A stretch of DNA of 30,259 nucleotides from DASRJW01 sp035649435 (GTDB taxonomy: Bacteria > Krumholzibacteriota > Krumholzibacteriia > G020349025): positions 1-30,259 of the forward strand of contig DASRJO010000180.1 of NCBI GenBank assembly GCA_035649435.1, written 5' to 3'. Numbering within the stretch: the first letter of the stretch is position 1; each line of letters begins with the position of its first letter. Below the pieces are notes generated by a model. The model made no database searches and was not told the DNA's origin. It saw only the letters and a list, made by a program, of their open reading frames with translations. The translations under genes and the position numbers were made by a program. Below are positions 7,297-15,498 of the stretch, in pieces.

Positions 7297-8856
7297 TCAG
7301 AGTGGGATGTTGCCGTGTTTCTTGCGTGGCAGGCTCTGGCGCTTGGTGACCAAACTCTCGAGTGCCATGATCAATTGCGGCCGCGTGTCGCGCGGCCGAA
7401 TGATGTCGTCCAGGTAGCCGAGCGCCGCGGCCACGTACGGGTTGGCGAACTGGGTGTTGTACTCGTCGATAAGACGCGTGCGCAGCGCCGCGGCATCGGC
7501 CGCCGCATCCATCTCCTTGCGATAGAGGATCTCGACCGCGCCTTCCGCTCCCATGACGGCGATTTCCGCCGTCGGCCAGGCGAGGTTGATGTCGGCGCGA
7601 ATGTGCTTGCTGGACATGACGTCGTAGGCGCCGCCGTAGGCTTTGCGTGTGATCACGGTGAGCTTGGGCACGGTGGCCTCGCAATACGCGAACAGCAGCT
7701 TGGCCCCGTGCACGATGATGCCACCCCATTCTTGCTCGGTTCCCGGCAGGAATCCCGGCACATCCTCGAAGGTGACGATCGGGATGTTGAAGGCATCGCA
7801 GAAGCGAACGAAACGTGCCGCCTTCACCGACGAACGAATGTCGAGCACTCCGGCCAGAACCTTCGGTTGGTTGGCGACCACCCCGACGCTGCGCCCGTTG
7901 AGCCGCCCGAACCCGACCACGATGTTCTTGGCGTAGTGCGGGTGGATCTCGAAGAAGCTCTCCAAGTCCAGCACGCGCCGGATGACGTCGAGGATGTCGT
8001 AGGGTTTCTTCGGGTCGTCGGGGACGATGTCGTCGAGCTCGGCGTCGCGCCGGTCGACCGGGTCGGAAGCGGCGAGCCGCGGCGGATCCTCGAGGTTGTT
8101 CTGCGGCAGATACGACAGCAACCGTCGGATCATTTGCAGGCACTCGGCATCGTTGCCCGCCAGCAGGTGGGCGACGCCGCTCTTGGCGTTGTGGGTCATC
8201 GCCCCGCCCAGATCTTCGAAGGACACGTCTTCGTTGGTGACCATCTTGATGACGTTGGGGCCGGTCACGAACATGTGCGAGGTCTTGTCCACCATCACGG
8301 TGAAGTCGGTGATCGCTGGCGAGTAGACGGCGCCACCGGCGCACGGCCCCATGATGGCGGAGATCTGTGGCACGACTCCCGAGGCCAAGGTGTTGCGCAG
8401 GAAGATTTCGGCGTAGCCGCCGAGACTCTTGACGCCCTCCTGGATGCGCGCGCCGCCGGAGTCGTTGAGCCCGATCACGGGCGCGCCATTCTGCAACGCC
8501 AGGTCCATGATCTGAGTGATCTTGCGCGCATTGGAGAGCGACAGCGTGCCGCCGAAGACGGTGAAATCCTGGGCGAACACGTAGACGCTGCGCCCGTCGA
8601 TGGTGCCGTGGCCACAGACGACGCCATCGCCGGTGTAGCGCCGGCTGTCGAGACCGAAGTCGTTGCAATCGTGGGTGACGAAGACGCCGCGTTCGAGGAA
8701 AGAGCCGCGGTCGAGCAGCAGCTCGATGCGCTCGCGCGCGGTCAGCCGCGCGCTGCGATGCTGGCGGGCGACGCGCTCGCTGCCGCCGCCGGCCAAGGCC
8801 TCCTGCCGCCGGGCGTCGAGCGCCTGCAGGCGCTGGCTGCGTGTGGATTTCGCCAT
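7297..8856 (-). CDS. Acyl-CoA carboxylase carboxyltransferase subunit (propionyl-CoA carboxylase beta type)
   Basis: Transfers the carboxyl group from biotin to an acyl-CoA. It has 519 residues, the usual length of single-chain beta subunits (PccB/AccD5 type). GGARIQEGVKSLGGYAEIF, GPCAGGAVYSPAITDF, VTGPNVIK, PGFLPGTEQEWGGIIVHGAKLLFAY and TVITRKAYGGAYDVMSSK match the N- and C-terminal carboxyltransferase domains. The terminal SLPRKKHGNIPL is a hallmark of propionyl-CoA carboxylase beta chains. The ATG at 8856 has GGAGG three bases upstream; an open-frame extension to 9012 overlaps the promoter region and is unlikely. First gene of the carboxylase operon. Propionyl-CoA is the likeliest substrate from overall similarity, but acetyl- or another acyl-CoA cannot be excluded. 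Confidence 0.94.
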   Translation of the reverse strand: MAKSTRSQRLQALDARRQEALAGGGSERVARQHRSARLTARERIELLLDRGSFLERGVFVTHDCNDFGLDSRRYTGDGVVCGHGTIDGRSVYVFAQDFTVFGGTLSLSNARKITQIMDLALQNGAPVIGLNDSGGARIQEGVKSLGGYAEIFLRNTLASGVVPQISAIMGPCAGGAVYSPAITDFTVMVDKTSHMFVTGPNVIKMVTNEDVSFEDLGGAMTHNAKSGVAHLLAGNDAECLQMIRRLLSYLPQNNLEDPPRLAASDPVDRRDAELDDIVPDDPKKPYDILDVIRRVLDLESFFEIHPHYAKNIVVGFGRLNGRSVGVVANQPKVLAGVLDIRSSVKAARFVRFCDAFNIPIVTFEDVPGFLPGTEQEWGGIIVHGAKLLFAYCEATVPKLTVITRKAYGGAYDVMSSKHIRADINLAWPTAEIAVMGAEGAVEILYRKEMDAAADAAALRTRLIDEYNTQFANPYVAAALGYLDDIIRPRDTRPQLIMALESLVTKRQSLPRKKHGNIPL

Positions 8857-8934
8857 GGACCTCCAGGGAGCCCCCGGCGCGGATCGGCGCGACCTCGGGG
8901 CTTGGTTCCCTCGCAACGCCGACGGCCGCGGCGA

Positions 8935-8963
8935 AATGTACCAGCTTCGCAAGTGGATGTAAA
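8935..8963 (-). promoter_or_regulatory. Sigma70-type promoter of the acyl-CoA carboxylase operon
   Basis: On the minus strand TTTACA (8963-8958), a 17-bp spacer, then TACATT (8940-8935). It matches the housekeeping consensus at 5/6 and 4/6 positions and lies about 80 bp upstream of the carboxyltransferase ATG. The same AT-rich stretch includes TAAAAT on the plus strand, so it may also serve the divergent sigma gene, more weakly. Confidence 0.55.
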
Positions 8964-9076
8964 ATAGGGCATTGCGCCGCCGCCCGAGGTATCCTCGCGG
9001 GCTCACCGCCAAATCGGGAAGATGGCGGGGGAATGTGGCCGCACTCGACCGGTATCCACAGCAGGGCGGAGTGTGA

Positions 9077-9682
9077 ATGCACAGTGCCGACGGCCTCGAC
9101 TCGGAGGAGATCGGAAAGCTCGTACGCGCCGCTCGTGCCGGGAAGTCGAGGGAATTCGGCCAGCTGGTCGAGGCATTTCAGCGCCCCATCTATGCGCTGG
9201 CGTACCGGATGCTGCGCAATCACGCCGATGCCGATGACGTCGCACAGGAGACGTTCATTCGGGCGTGGACCGCGATCGAGCGCTACGACCCGAGCTACAG
9301 CTTCTTGGGCTGGCTGCGTACGATCGCAACGCGTCTGGCGCTGAACATGATCGAGAAGCGCCGCCGGCGGCGCACCGAAGGTGGCGAAACCTTCGATCTC
9401 GCGAGCGAACAGCACGCCACGACCGCGCCGGGGCCGGATACGGCGGTGGAGGGTAGCGAGATGCATCGCGCCTTGGAGGCGGCGCTCGCCCGGTTGCCCG
9501 ATGACTATCGGTTGCCGCTGCTGCTGCGCACGAACGATGAGCTTTCGTATGCAGAGATCGCCAAGACCCTGGAGATCCCAGTCGGCACGGTAATGTCGCG
9601 TTTGCACCGCGCGCGGACGTTGCTGCGCGCAGAGCTCGAGTCGCACGGACTGGGCGCGAGCCCGCGGAGGGGCCATGCCTGA
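9077..9682 (+). CDS. ECF-family RNA polymerase sigma factor (RpoE-like)
   Basis: Alternative sigma factor of 201 residues, group 4 (extracytoplasmic function). Region 2 (about residues 25-95) has EFGQLVEAFQRPIYALAYRMLRNHADADDVAQETFIRAW. Region 4 (about 128-185) has ALARLPDDYRLPLLLRTNDELSYAEIAKTLEIPVGTVMSRLHRARTLL, the helix-turn-helix that reads the -35 element. There is no region 1 or 3. The ATG at 9077 is preceded by GGGCGGAG. The stop overlaps the start of the anti-sigma gene by 8 bp, the usual coupling for sigma/anti-sigma pairs. Transcribed divergently from the carboxylase operon; an autoregulated ECF promoter in the gap was not identified with confidence. Confidence 0.94.
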   Translation: MHSADGLDSEEIGKLVRAARAGKSREFGQLVEAFQRPIYALAYRMLRNHADADDVAQETFIRAWTAIERYDPSYSFLGWLRTIATRLALNMIEKRRRRRTEGGETFDLASEQHATTAPGPDTAVEGSEMHRALEAALARLPDDYRLPLLLRTNDELSYAEIAKTLEIPVGTVMSRLHRARTLLRAELESHGLGASPRRGHA

Positions 9683-10937
9683 CGGGAGACATGTCGACGA
9701 CCTCTTGGGTGCTTACGTCGACGCCGAGCTCGACGCCGCCGCGCGTGCAGGGGTCGAGACGCATCTGCGAGCTTGCGCGACTTGCCGTCGTGATCTCGAG
9801 GCACTGCAATCGCTGCAAGCCACTTTGCGCCACCTCGAGGTCCCCGATCCCGGGCAGGGATACTGGGCGCAGTTTTCGCCGCGGGTCCTCGAACGCCTCG
9901 GAGATGCAGCAACCCAAGCGAGCGACGGCGGGCCGATGCCGCTGCTCGAACGCCTCGCGCGCTGGTTCCTGCCGCAAGGCCGCCTGGCCTGGCCGCGTTT
10001 CGCCGGCGCATTCGCTGGCGTGATGCTCGTCACCTACATCGGCATGCGCGGCTTTCGTTCCGACGAGATCCGCATCGAGCCGGCGAAGGATCGTGCAGCG
10101 CGGGAGCCCGCGAGTGCTCCCACCGCACTGGCACCGACCGAGGAGCCGAAGTCCGCGGCTCGGTCGGCCGCGCCACCGGCCGCGCCGCAGCTCGAGCCAA
10201 AGAGAACGGCGCCCGCGTCTCCGGAGCCGGATCGCCCCCGGATTCGACAAGGCGCGAAAGTTGCCAAAGAGACGGACAAGGCTGGAGAGGGTGCGGCTGC
10301 GACTTCGCCGCCACCGGCGCAACAGACGTTCGAGAAACAAGCGCCGGACGTGAGGCCGCGTTCGGAGACGGCGCTCCAAGATCTGAAAAAGCCGGTGCCA
10401 CAAGTCGCTCCATCGCCTGCACCGAGCGAGGAGGCCGCTCTGAATCTGACCGCGCCGGTGCAGACCGAACGGTCGCTCCAGGCCGACGCCTCGGCAGGGC
10501 CCATCCACACGTTCATTGCCGCAGCGCTTGCCGGCGAGGTCACGACCGCTCAGGAAGCGCGAACCGAGCTCGCCATGCTCGCCGATGCCGACGCGCTCGA
10601 CCTGGAGCACATGGACGCATGGTTGCGGCAACCACTGCAGCTGCGTGCGTACGGGGGAGCTGCGACGGGAAGGAAGAAGTCGCAGTCGAGCGCCATGGAA
10701 GCGACAGCGGCAGCACCGGACTATGCCGCCTTGGACGCGCTGCTCTGGCCGCGGCGGCATGCCCAAGAATTCCGACCCCAAGTGGAAGAGCTCGCGCGCC
10801 GGCTGGTGCGACAGACGCAAGTCACTCCGGCGCTGCGGGAACGCGCCGATGCCTACCTCACCTGGCTGGTCGAGACCGCACCCGATGCGGCGACCCGTGC
10901 GGAGTGGCAAATGCAACTGGATGCCTTGGCGCGTTGA
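9675..10937 (+). CDS. Anti-sigma factor with zf-HC2 domain and one membrane helix
   Basis: Predicted membrane anti-sigma factor (420 residues) that would hold the ECF sigma factor inactive at the inner membrane. The N-terminal zinc-binding domain shows His6...HLRAC-AT-C (His30, Cys34, Cys37), the ZAS/zf-HC2 pattern. One membrane helix spans about 107-124 (WPRFAGAFAGVMLVTYIGM). The outside part starts with a long Ala/Pro/Glu/Lys-rich linker (about 133-265) of low complexity and ends in a helical domain (about 275-420) I do not recognise. CGGAGGGG precedes the ATG, which lies inside the end of the sigma gene. The length is well above the typical 200-250 residues, and the extra part is periplasmic, so it may be the sensing portion. 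Confidence 0.88.
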   Translation: MPDGRHVDDLLGAYVDAELDAAARAGVETHLRACATCRRDLEALQSLQATLRHLEVPDPGQGYWAQFSPRVLERLGDAATQASDGGPMPLLERLARWFLPQGRLAWPRFAGAFAGVMLVTYIGMRGFRSDEIRIEPAKDRAAREPASAPTALAPTEEPKSAARSAAPPAAPQLEPKRTAPASPEPDRPRIRQGAKVAKETDKAGEGAAATSPPPAQQTFEKQAPDVRPRSETALQDLKKPVPQVAPSPAPSEEAALNLTAPVQTERSLQADASAGPIHTFIAAALAGEVTTAQEARTELAMLADADALDLEHMDAWLRQPLQLRAYGGAATGRKKSQSSAMEATAAAPDYAALDALLWPRRHAQEFRPQVEELARRLVRQTQVTPALRERADAYLTWLVETAPDAATRAEWQMQLDALAR

Positions 10938-11014
10938 TCGTCGCTGGCATTCGGCGAGGCGGCGGTTATGTTTGTGCGCAACGGCGACCGGGCTCTTCAC
11001 GAGACGAGGGAAGC

Positions 11015-11689
11015 GTGCATCGGGTACTGCGACTCTTCCTGGGGACGATTCTCTGCAGCGCTGCGCTGGCGCCTCGCCTGGCGGCTTTGCCGCGCACCTA
11101 TCTGGAATTCTCTGGTGGCGCCTACGTGCTGACCGGCGAGACGAGCGGCGATGTGGTGGACACGCCCACGGTAGGCCTTGTCGAGGTCGGCATCGGCACG
11201 CACCTCACCGACAACCTGCTGCTTGAGGGCACCTTCGGTGTGCATGGCGATCGCACCGGACCGGTCGAGCCGATCCTTGACCCCGAGGATCTGTTTCTTC
11301 CCGAAAGCGAGCGCACCTGGCGCCTCGAAGCCAATCCGATGATGCTGCGCTTGCGCTACGCACGCAGCGGCATGCGCACCGGGTACTTGAAGCCCGAGTT
11401 CCACCTGGGGCTGGGATTCATTTCCGTGACACGTTGGCTACAACCCATTCCAGGGTTCGCCATGGCATCGGTCAGCGACCTGCTGTTGGCTGGGGAGGTG
11501 GGGGTCTCGGCCTTGTTCATCCTCGGCAAGAACTGGATGGCGCACGCCGGTCCGCGATACACGATGACGCAGCGCGAAGACCTCGTGGACTCGACGCATC
11601 ATCTGGATGGAGTCTCGATTCTCCTGGGTTTCCGCTTCTTCCTCAACAGTCCACGCGACGATCCCGAGGGCTCGCGCTCGCTGCGGTGA
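11015..11689 (+). CDS. Probable outer-membrane beta-barrel protein
   Basis: A 224-residue exported protein of unknown function. The GTG start is preceded by GAGGGA; upstream in-frame sequence overlaps the anti-sigma gene and is not protein-like. Residues 1-24 look like a signal peptide (VLRLFLGTILCSAALAPRLAALP). The rest alternates short amphipathic strands with loops: YLEFSGGAYVLTGET, VGLVEVGIGTHLTDNLLLEGTFGVHG, LRLRYARSG, YLKPEFHLGLGFISVTRW, LLLAGEVGVSALFIL, WMAHAGPRYTM, VSILLGFRFFL. That is the pattern of an 8-stranded barrel of the OmpA/OmpW/PagP size class. It lies 77 bp after the anti-sigma gene and may be part of the same envelope-stress module. No specific family is recognised. Confidence 0.72.
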   Translation: MHRVLRLFLGTILCSAALAPRLAALPRTYLEFSGGAYVLTGETSGDVVDTPTVGLVEVGIGTHLTDNLLLEGTFGVHGDRTGPVEPILDPEDLFLPESERTWRLEANPMMLRLRYARSGMRTGYLKPEFHLGLGFISVTRWLQPIPGFAMASVSDLLLAGEVGVSALFILGKNWMAHAGPRYTMTQREDLVDSTHHLDGVSILLGFRFFLNSPRDDPEGSRSLR

Positions 11690-11842
11690 CCCGATGTTCA
11701 GCATCGATCGCACCGCGACGAGCCGATCGAATGCCGCTGCCCACCGAGGTGCGAAGCGCGACACGGCGACATCTCGATCCCTCGCGACGCAGGTGCTGGG
11801 TGTGTTGCCGCACGTGCAGCGCCTTCGAATCGACGCTGCAGG

Positions 11843-11882
11843 TTGAATTCAATGGCCACGATCATCGCGTGTCTGCTATGAT
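11843..11882 (+). promoter_or_regulatory. Candidate extended -10 promoter with upstream palindrome
   Basis: TG-C-TATGAT at 11874-11882 fits an extended -10 element. The 10-bp palindrome TTGAATTCAA lies at 11843-11852, too far upstream to be its -35 box (28-bp gap). A start about 7 bp downstream would give a leader of about 50 nt before the GTG at 11939. No good -35 box is present. Confidence 0.35.
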
Positions 11883-11938
11883 TGGACGTGGCGGCTAAAT
11901 TGTTTCTCTGCGACCTCGCCCCCTTCCAATGAAACAAT

Positions 11939-12343
11939 GTGAACATCTTGCTGCTCTTGCCCTTGCTGTTGGCGTTGCTCGGTGCAATGCGCGATAGTCC
12001 GCGTGATCTGCCGGAGGCGTTCGCCAGACCACAGACGACCGTTGCCAATTACTGGCATTCAATGATCGAGCACCGGCCCAGCTCGGCGCTCGAGTGCTTC
12101 GTCGAATCCTCGAACGAGGACGCCGAACAGATGCTCACCCTGCCCGATCTCGTCGAGCTGCGCTGTCGCGATTTCACCGTGGCCCAACGCGGTCGTGGCC
12201 TCGTGGACGTCACCTACTTGGTCGAATACCGCGTCGGCATGGGAGACTCGCTGCGCCGCTTCCCGAGCGGTGACCGGTTGTGTCTCACCCAGGATGGCTG
12301 GAAGATCCAACATCCGCTCTACGTTCGCCGCGCCCGCCCCTGA
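11939..12343 (+). CDS. Small exported protein, possibly NTF2-like
   Basis: Hypothetical protein of 134 residues. A hydrophobic N-terminus (MNILLLLPLLLALLGA) suggests a signal peptide cleaved after Ala16. The mature part (FARPQTTVANYWHSMIEHRPSSALECF... to ...RLCLTQDGWKIQHPLYV) resembles the layout of NTF2-like/DUF4878-type domains. It has a helical start followed by strands, with the typical closing Asp-Gly-Trp-Lys-Ile strand. This fold match is a pattern judgement, not a search. The GTG start has no clear Shine-Dalgarno. Codon use matches its neighbours. It lies 46 bp before the metallophosphoesterase gene, possibly co-transcribed. Confidence 0.62.
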   Translation: MNILLLLPLLLALLGAMRDSPRDLPEAFARPQTTVANYWHSMIEHRPSSALECFVESSNEDAEQMLTLPDLVELRCRDFTVAQRGRGLVDVTYLVEYRVGMGDSLRRFPSGDRLCLTQDGWKIQHPLYVRRARP

Positions 12344-12389
12344 GCGCATGCGGCGACGGTCCGATGCCGGAGTGTGCTAGCGTCGCCGC

Positions 12390-13100
12390 ATGGCGATTCA
12401 CGCGATCTCCGATCTGCATCTCGGCTTCGCAGTCGACAAGCCCATGGACCGCTTTGGTCCCGAGTGGGTCGGACACGCCGACAAAGTGGCGGCGCGCTGG
12501 CGTGCGCGCGTGCGCGACTCGGACACGGTGCTCGTGTGCGGAGACACTTCGTGGGCGATGCGGCTCGACGAGGCGCGACCCGACCTCGAGTTCGTCGGCG
12601 CCCTTCCCGGGCGGAAGGTGCTGCTGCGCGGCAATCACGACTATTGGTGGAGCAGCCTGAAGAAGCTGCGGCAAGCGTTGCCACCGAGCATCCTGCCGTT
12701 GCAGAACGCTTGCCTCGAGGTCGAGGGCTGGCAAATCTGCGGCAGTCGAGGCTGGCTGCTGCCGGGACCCGAGACGACGGCCGAGGACAACGCGATCTAT
12801 GCGCGCGAGCTGGGGCGGCTGCAGCGCTCGCTCGAAGCGGCCCGGGGCAGCGGCCCCTTGTTGGCGATGCTGCACTACCCGCCATATGCGGTGGAAAGGG
12901 AGGGTTCCGAGGTCCTGGATCTGTTGCGCGAGCATCGCGTCCAGCTCTGTGTCTATGGCCACCTGCACGCCGTGCGTCCGGGGACGTACCCGGAGGGGAT
13001 GCATGCCGGGATCGAGTTCCATTGCGTCTCGGTCGACCTCGTGGATTTTTCGCCGCTCGAGATCGTCCGGGACATTGCCAGCGCCGCGAGCCGGGAGTAG
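12390..13100 (+). CDS. Metallophosphoesterase family protein
   Basis: Calcineurin-like phosphoesterase of 236 residues with a two-metal active site, probably cytoplasmic (no signal peptide). All five blocks are present: AISDLHLGF (Asp8, His10), VCGDTSW (Gly51-Asp52), LRGNHDYWW (Asn82-His83-Asp84), MLHYPPY (His162) and YGHLHAV (His191, His193). The block WAMRLDEARPDLEFVGALPGRKVLLRGNHDYWWSSL matches the predicted phosphohydrolase group COG1768. Substrate is unknown. The ATG has no strong Shine-Dalgarno. It is unrelated in detail to the second metallophosphoesterase at the right edge. Confidence 0.9.
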   Translation: MAIHAISDLHLGFAVDKPMDRFGPEWVGHADKVAARWRARVRDSDTVLVCGDTSWAMRLDEARPDLEFVGALPGRKVLLRGNHDYWWSSLKKLRQALPPSILPLQNACLEVEGWQICGSRGWLLPGPETTAEDNAIYARELGRLQRSLEAARGSGPLLAMLHYPPYAVEREGSEVLDLLREHRVQLCVYGHLHAVRPGTYPEGMHAGIEFHCVSVDLVDFSPLEIVRDIASAASRE

Positions 13101-13201
13101 ACTTCCGAGGTCCAGGGGCGCAGCTCCGCGGGAGCCTCGCACAGCGGACCCGACCTCGCCGAGGGGAACCGCGTGCTTATCCGGAGGGGAGAGGCTTTCA
13201 C

Positions 13202-13300
13202 GTGAGTTGCGCCTTTGCATGTCGTCCCCGTGGCCACTGGCTCGTTCTTCTGGAGGCTTCGCGTGACGCTTCGAGGCCGCAGCTTCATTTCGCTCCATGA
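13202..13300 (+). CDS. Possible upstream ORF overlapping the argF start
   Basis: A 32-residue frame with GTG start and an excellent Shine-Dalgarno (GGAGGGGAGAGG at 13183-13194, 7 nt spacing). It ends at a TGA at 13298-13300, past the argF start at 13263, in a different frame. It encodes MSCAFACRPRGHWLVLLEAS and 12 more residues, with four Arg codons. It could be a leader peptide that couples or attenuates argF translation. Equally, the purine-rich stretch could be chance, so the call is tentative. Confidence 0.25.
   Translation: MSCAFACRPRGHWLVLLEASRDASRPQLHFAP
13252..13256 (+). promoter_or_regulatory. Ribosome binding site fixing the argF start
   Basis: GGAGG with a 6-nt spacer to the GTG at 13263. 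It decides against the in-frame GTG-like start at 13215, which lacks conserved sequence after it. Confidence 0.7.
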
Positions 13301-14192
13301 CTACGACGCAGAAGATTTGACGACCATTCTCCGGCTTGCCGTGCAGTTGAAAGACGAGCTGCGCGTGGGGAAGCCGCATCCGCTGCTCGCGGGCCGAACT
13401 CTCGGGATGATTTTCCAGAAGAACTCGACGCGCACGCGCGTGTCGTTCGAAGTCGGGATGGCGCAGCTGGGGGGAAAGGCGCTGTTTCTTTCCAGCGCCG
13501 ATCTGCAGCTGCATCGCGGCGAAACAGTGGCGGACACCGCGCGCGTGCTCGGCCGGTATCTGGATGGCATCATGGCGCGCACGTACGCGCATGCCGATGT
13601 CGAGGACTTGGCGCGCTACAGCGGTGTTCCGGTGATCAATGGTCTCTCGGACCTCCTGCATCCCTGCCAAGCCATGGCCGATCTGCTGACGATCCAAGAG
13701 AAGATGGGCCGCCTGGCCGGCATCCGGCTGACTTATGTCGGCGATGCCAACAACGTCAGCAACTCCTTGATGCAAGCAGGCGCCATTCTGGGCCTGCACG
13801 TCCGCGTCGGCTCGCCGGCCGGCTATCAGCCGCAGCCGGAGATGCTGGCACAGGCGCGCGCGCTCGCGGCCCAGAGCGGCGCCGAGATCCATGTCGTCGA
13901 GGACCCGGTCGAGGCGGTGCGCGACGCCGATGTCGTCTACACCGATACCTGGGCGAGCATGGGACAAGAAGCCGAGCACGAGAAGCGGGTGCGCATCTTC
14001 CGGCCCTACCAAGTGCACGCACAATTGATGGCACGGGCGGCGAAGAACGCGGTGTTCATGCATTGTTTGCCGGCGCATCGCGGCGAGGAAGTGACCGACG
14101 AGGTCATGGACGGCGCGCAGTCGGTCATCCTCGACCAGGCGGAGAACCGCTTGCACGTGCAGAAGGCGATCCTGGCCTTGACGATGCGCTGA
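13263..14192 (+). CDS. argF: Ornithine carbamoyltransferase
   Basis: Converts ornithine and carbamoyl phosphate to citrulline (arginine synthesis, or the reverse in arginine catabolism). It has 309 residues, the standard length. Motifs in order: NSTRTRVSFEVGM with the carbamoyl-phosphate site STRTR (55-59), HPCQAMADLL (133-142), YVGDANNVSNSL, TDTWASMGQE with the ornithine-binding SMG (232-234), and FMHCLPAHRGEEV (267-270). These distinguish it from aspartate carbamoyltransferase. The GTG start is fixed by GGAGG upstream. No other arg gene is nearby; the next gene is an opposing COG2403-type P-loop protein whose 3' end overlaps it by 68 bp. Anabolic or catabolic direction cannot be told from sequence. 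Confidence 0.94.
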   Translation: MTLRGRSFISLHDYDAEDLTTILRLAVQLKDELRVGKPHPLLAGRTLGMIFQKNSTRTRVSFEVGMAQLGGKALFLSSADLQLHRGETVADTARVLGRYLDGIMARTYAHADVEDLARYSGVPVINGLSDLLHPCQAMADLLTIQEKMGRLAGIRLTYVGDANNVSNSLMQAGAILGLHVRVGSPAGYQPQPEMLAQARALAAQSGAEIHVVEDPVEAVRDADVVYTDTWASMGQEAEHEKRVRIFRPYQVHAQLMARAAKNAVFMHCLPAHRGEEVTDEVMDGAQSVILDQAENRLHVQKAILALTMR

Positions 14193-15498
14193 GAGTGCTG
14201 CGCAGCACCTGCTCCAACGTCGGATTCGAGCCCCGGTCGTCGAGCTCGTAGGTCACGCGCACGCTCGGCTTGTCGATGCGCAGGATCCGGCGCAGATCGA
14301 TCGGTGTCGCGATGACCACGGCATCACAATCGACGGCGTTGATCGTCGCCTCGAGGTCGCGCACCTGTGCATCGCCATATCCCATCGCCGGGATCAGGCT
14401 GCCGATGTCCGGGTAATGGCGGAAGGTGTCGGCGAGCGATCCCACCAGATAGGGGCGCGGGTCGACGATTTGCGCCTCCAGCTGCTGCGCGGCCAGGATG
14501 CCGGCGCCGTAGCGCATCCCCCCATGCGTGAGCGTGGGTCCGTCTTCGACCACGACGACGCGCTTGCCACGCACATGCTGCGGCGAGTCGACCCCAATCG
14601 GGCTCTGGGCGTAGATGCGAGTCGCCTCTGGGTTGGTTTGCCGGATGTTGGCTTCGATGCGCTCGACGTTGCCGGCGGGGGCGGAATCCATCTTGTTGAA
14701 CAGGATCACTTGCGCGAGCTGGAGATTCTCGCGGCCGGGATAGTGCGTGAGCTCGTGTCCGGGGCGATGCGGGTCGACGAGCGTGATGTGCAGGGTCGGG
14801 CGGAAGAACGGCGTGTCATTGTTGCCGCCATCCCAGACCAGGACATCGGCCTCCTGCTGTGCGCGCGCGAGGATCTCAGCGTAATCCACCCCCGCGTAGA
14901 CGATGGCGCCATTGGCGAGATGCGGCTCGTATTCTTCCATCTCCTCGATCGTGCACCGATTCGTCTCGAGGTCCGCGATCGTGGCGAAACGCTGCACGCG
15001 CTGGGCGACGAGATCGCCATACGGCATGGGATGGCGCACGACGACGACGCGACGGCCCATGTCACGTAGGATGCCGAGGACGCGACGGCTGGTCTGGCTC
15101 TTGCCGCAGCCCGTGCGCACGGCGCAAACAGCGATCACCGGCACCTGCGCCTCCAGCATGAGCGCGCGCGGATCCGGTGTGCCGAAATGCGCGCCGAGCG
15201 CTTCGACTCTGCGGCGGTGGCCGTCGACGTAGTCGTAGGAGACGTCGCTGTAGGCGAACACGACGTCGTCGATCCGCTCCGCGCGCACCAGTTCCTCGAG
15301 ACGATCCTCGGGTTCGATGGGGATGCCGTCTGGATAGCCCGGGCCGGCGAGGCTGGCCGGATAGCAACGGCCGTCGATCCCGGGGATCTGCGTCGCGGTG
15401 AAGCACACCACTCGCGCATCCGAGCGGCCGCGAAACAGGGTGTTGAAGACGTGGAAGTCTTTTCCGGCAGCACCCATGATGAGCGTACGTCGTGGCAT
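14125..15498 (-). CDS. Cyclic 2,3-diphosphoglycerate synthetase-like P-loop protein (COG2403 type)
   Basis: A 457-residue nucleotide-binding protein of the family that contains the archaeal cyclic 2,3-diphosphoglycerate synthetase and bacterial 'predicted GTPases'. The N-terminal domain MPRRTLIMGAAGKDFHVFNTLFR is the hallmark start. A P-loop-type sequence is AVRTGCGKSQTSRR (126-139). Further blocks are VLVWDGGNNDTPFFRP, VILFNKMDSA (NKxD-like) and VVVVEDGPTLTHGGM. The ATG at 15498 has AAGGAG about 8 nt upstream; the longer open frame to 15639 is rejected. The last 22 codons lie antisense to the end of argF. Members next to carbamate kinase or carbamoyltransferase genes are known to me, which makes this pairing suggestive. 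The bacterial function is not established. Confidence 0.85.
   Translation of the reverse strand: MPRRTLIMGAAGKDFHVFNTLFRGRSDARVVCFTATQIPGIDGRCYPASLAGPGYPDGIPIEPEDRLEELVRAERIDDVVFAYSDVSYDYVDGHRRRVEALGAHFGTPDPRALMLEAQVPVIAVCAVRTGCGKSQTSRRVLGILRDMGRRVVVVRHPMPYGDLVAQRVQRFATIADLETNRCTIEEMEEYEPHLANGAIVYAGVDYAEILARAQQEADVLVWDGGNNDTPFFRPTLHITLVDPHRPGHELTHYPGRENLQLAQVILFNKMDSAPAGNVERIEANIRQTNPEATRIYAQSPIGVDSPQHVRGKRVVVVEDGPTLTHGGMRYGAGILAAQQLEAQIVDPRPYLVGSLADTFRHYPDIGSLIPAMGYGDAQVRDLEATINAVDCDAVVIATPIDLRRILRIDKPSVRVTYELDDRGSNPTLEQVLRSTLSASSRPGSPSARASGSPPGRG

Noticed and set aside
8937..8965. Plus-strand promoter (TAAAAT) for the sigma gene
   Set aside because: The -10 is good but no acceptable -35 is found at 16-18 bp; kept only as a remark under the minus-strand promoter.
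6784..8967. 727-residue plus-strand frame
   Set aside because: Antisense to the carboxylase genes; composition is low-complexity and no domain is recognisable.
7217..9676. Upstream part of a 1,324-residue minus-strand frame that would fuse to biotin carboxylase
   Set aside because: It is Arg/Ala/Pro-rich shadow sequence lying over the carboxyltransferase gene, the divergent promoter and the sigma gene. Only the part after the ATG at 7216 is family-like.
14687..14696. Extra copy of the tandem-repeat core (GCGGAATCCA)
   Set aside because: A short match inside the COG2403-type gene, explained by its coding sequence; no flanking unit similarity.
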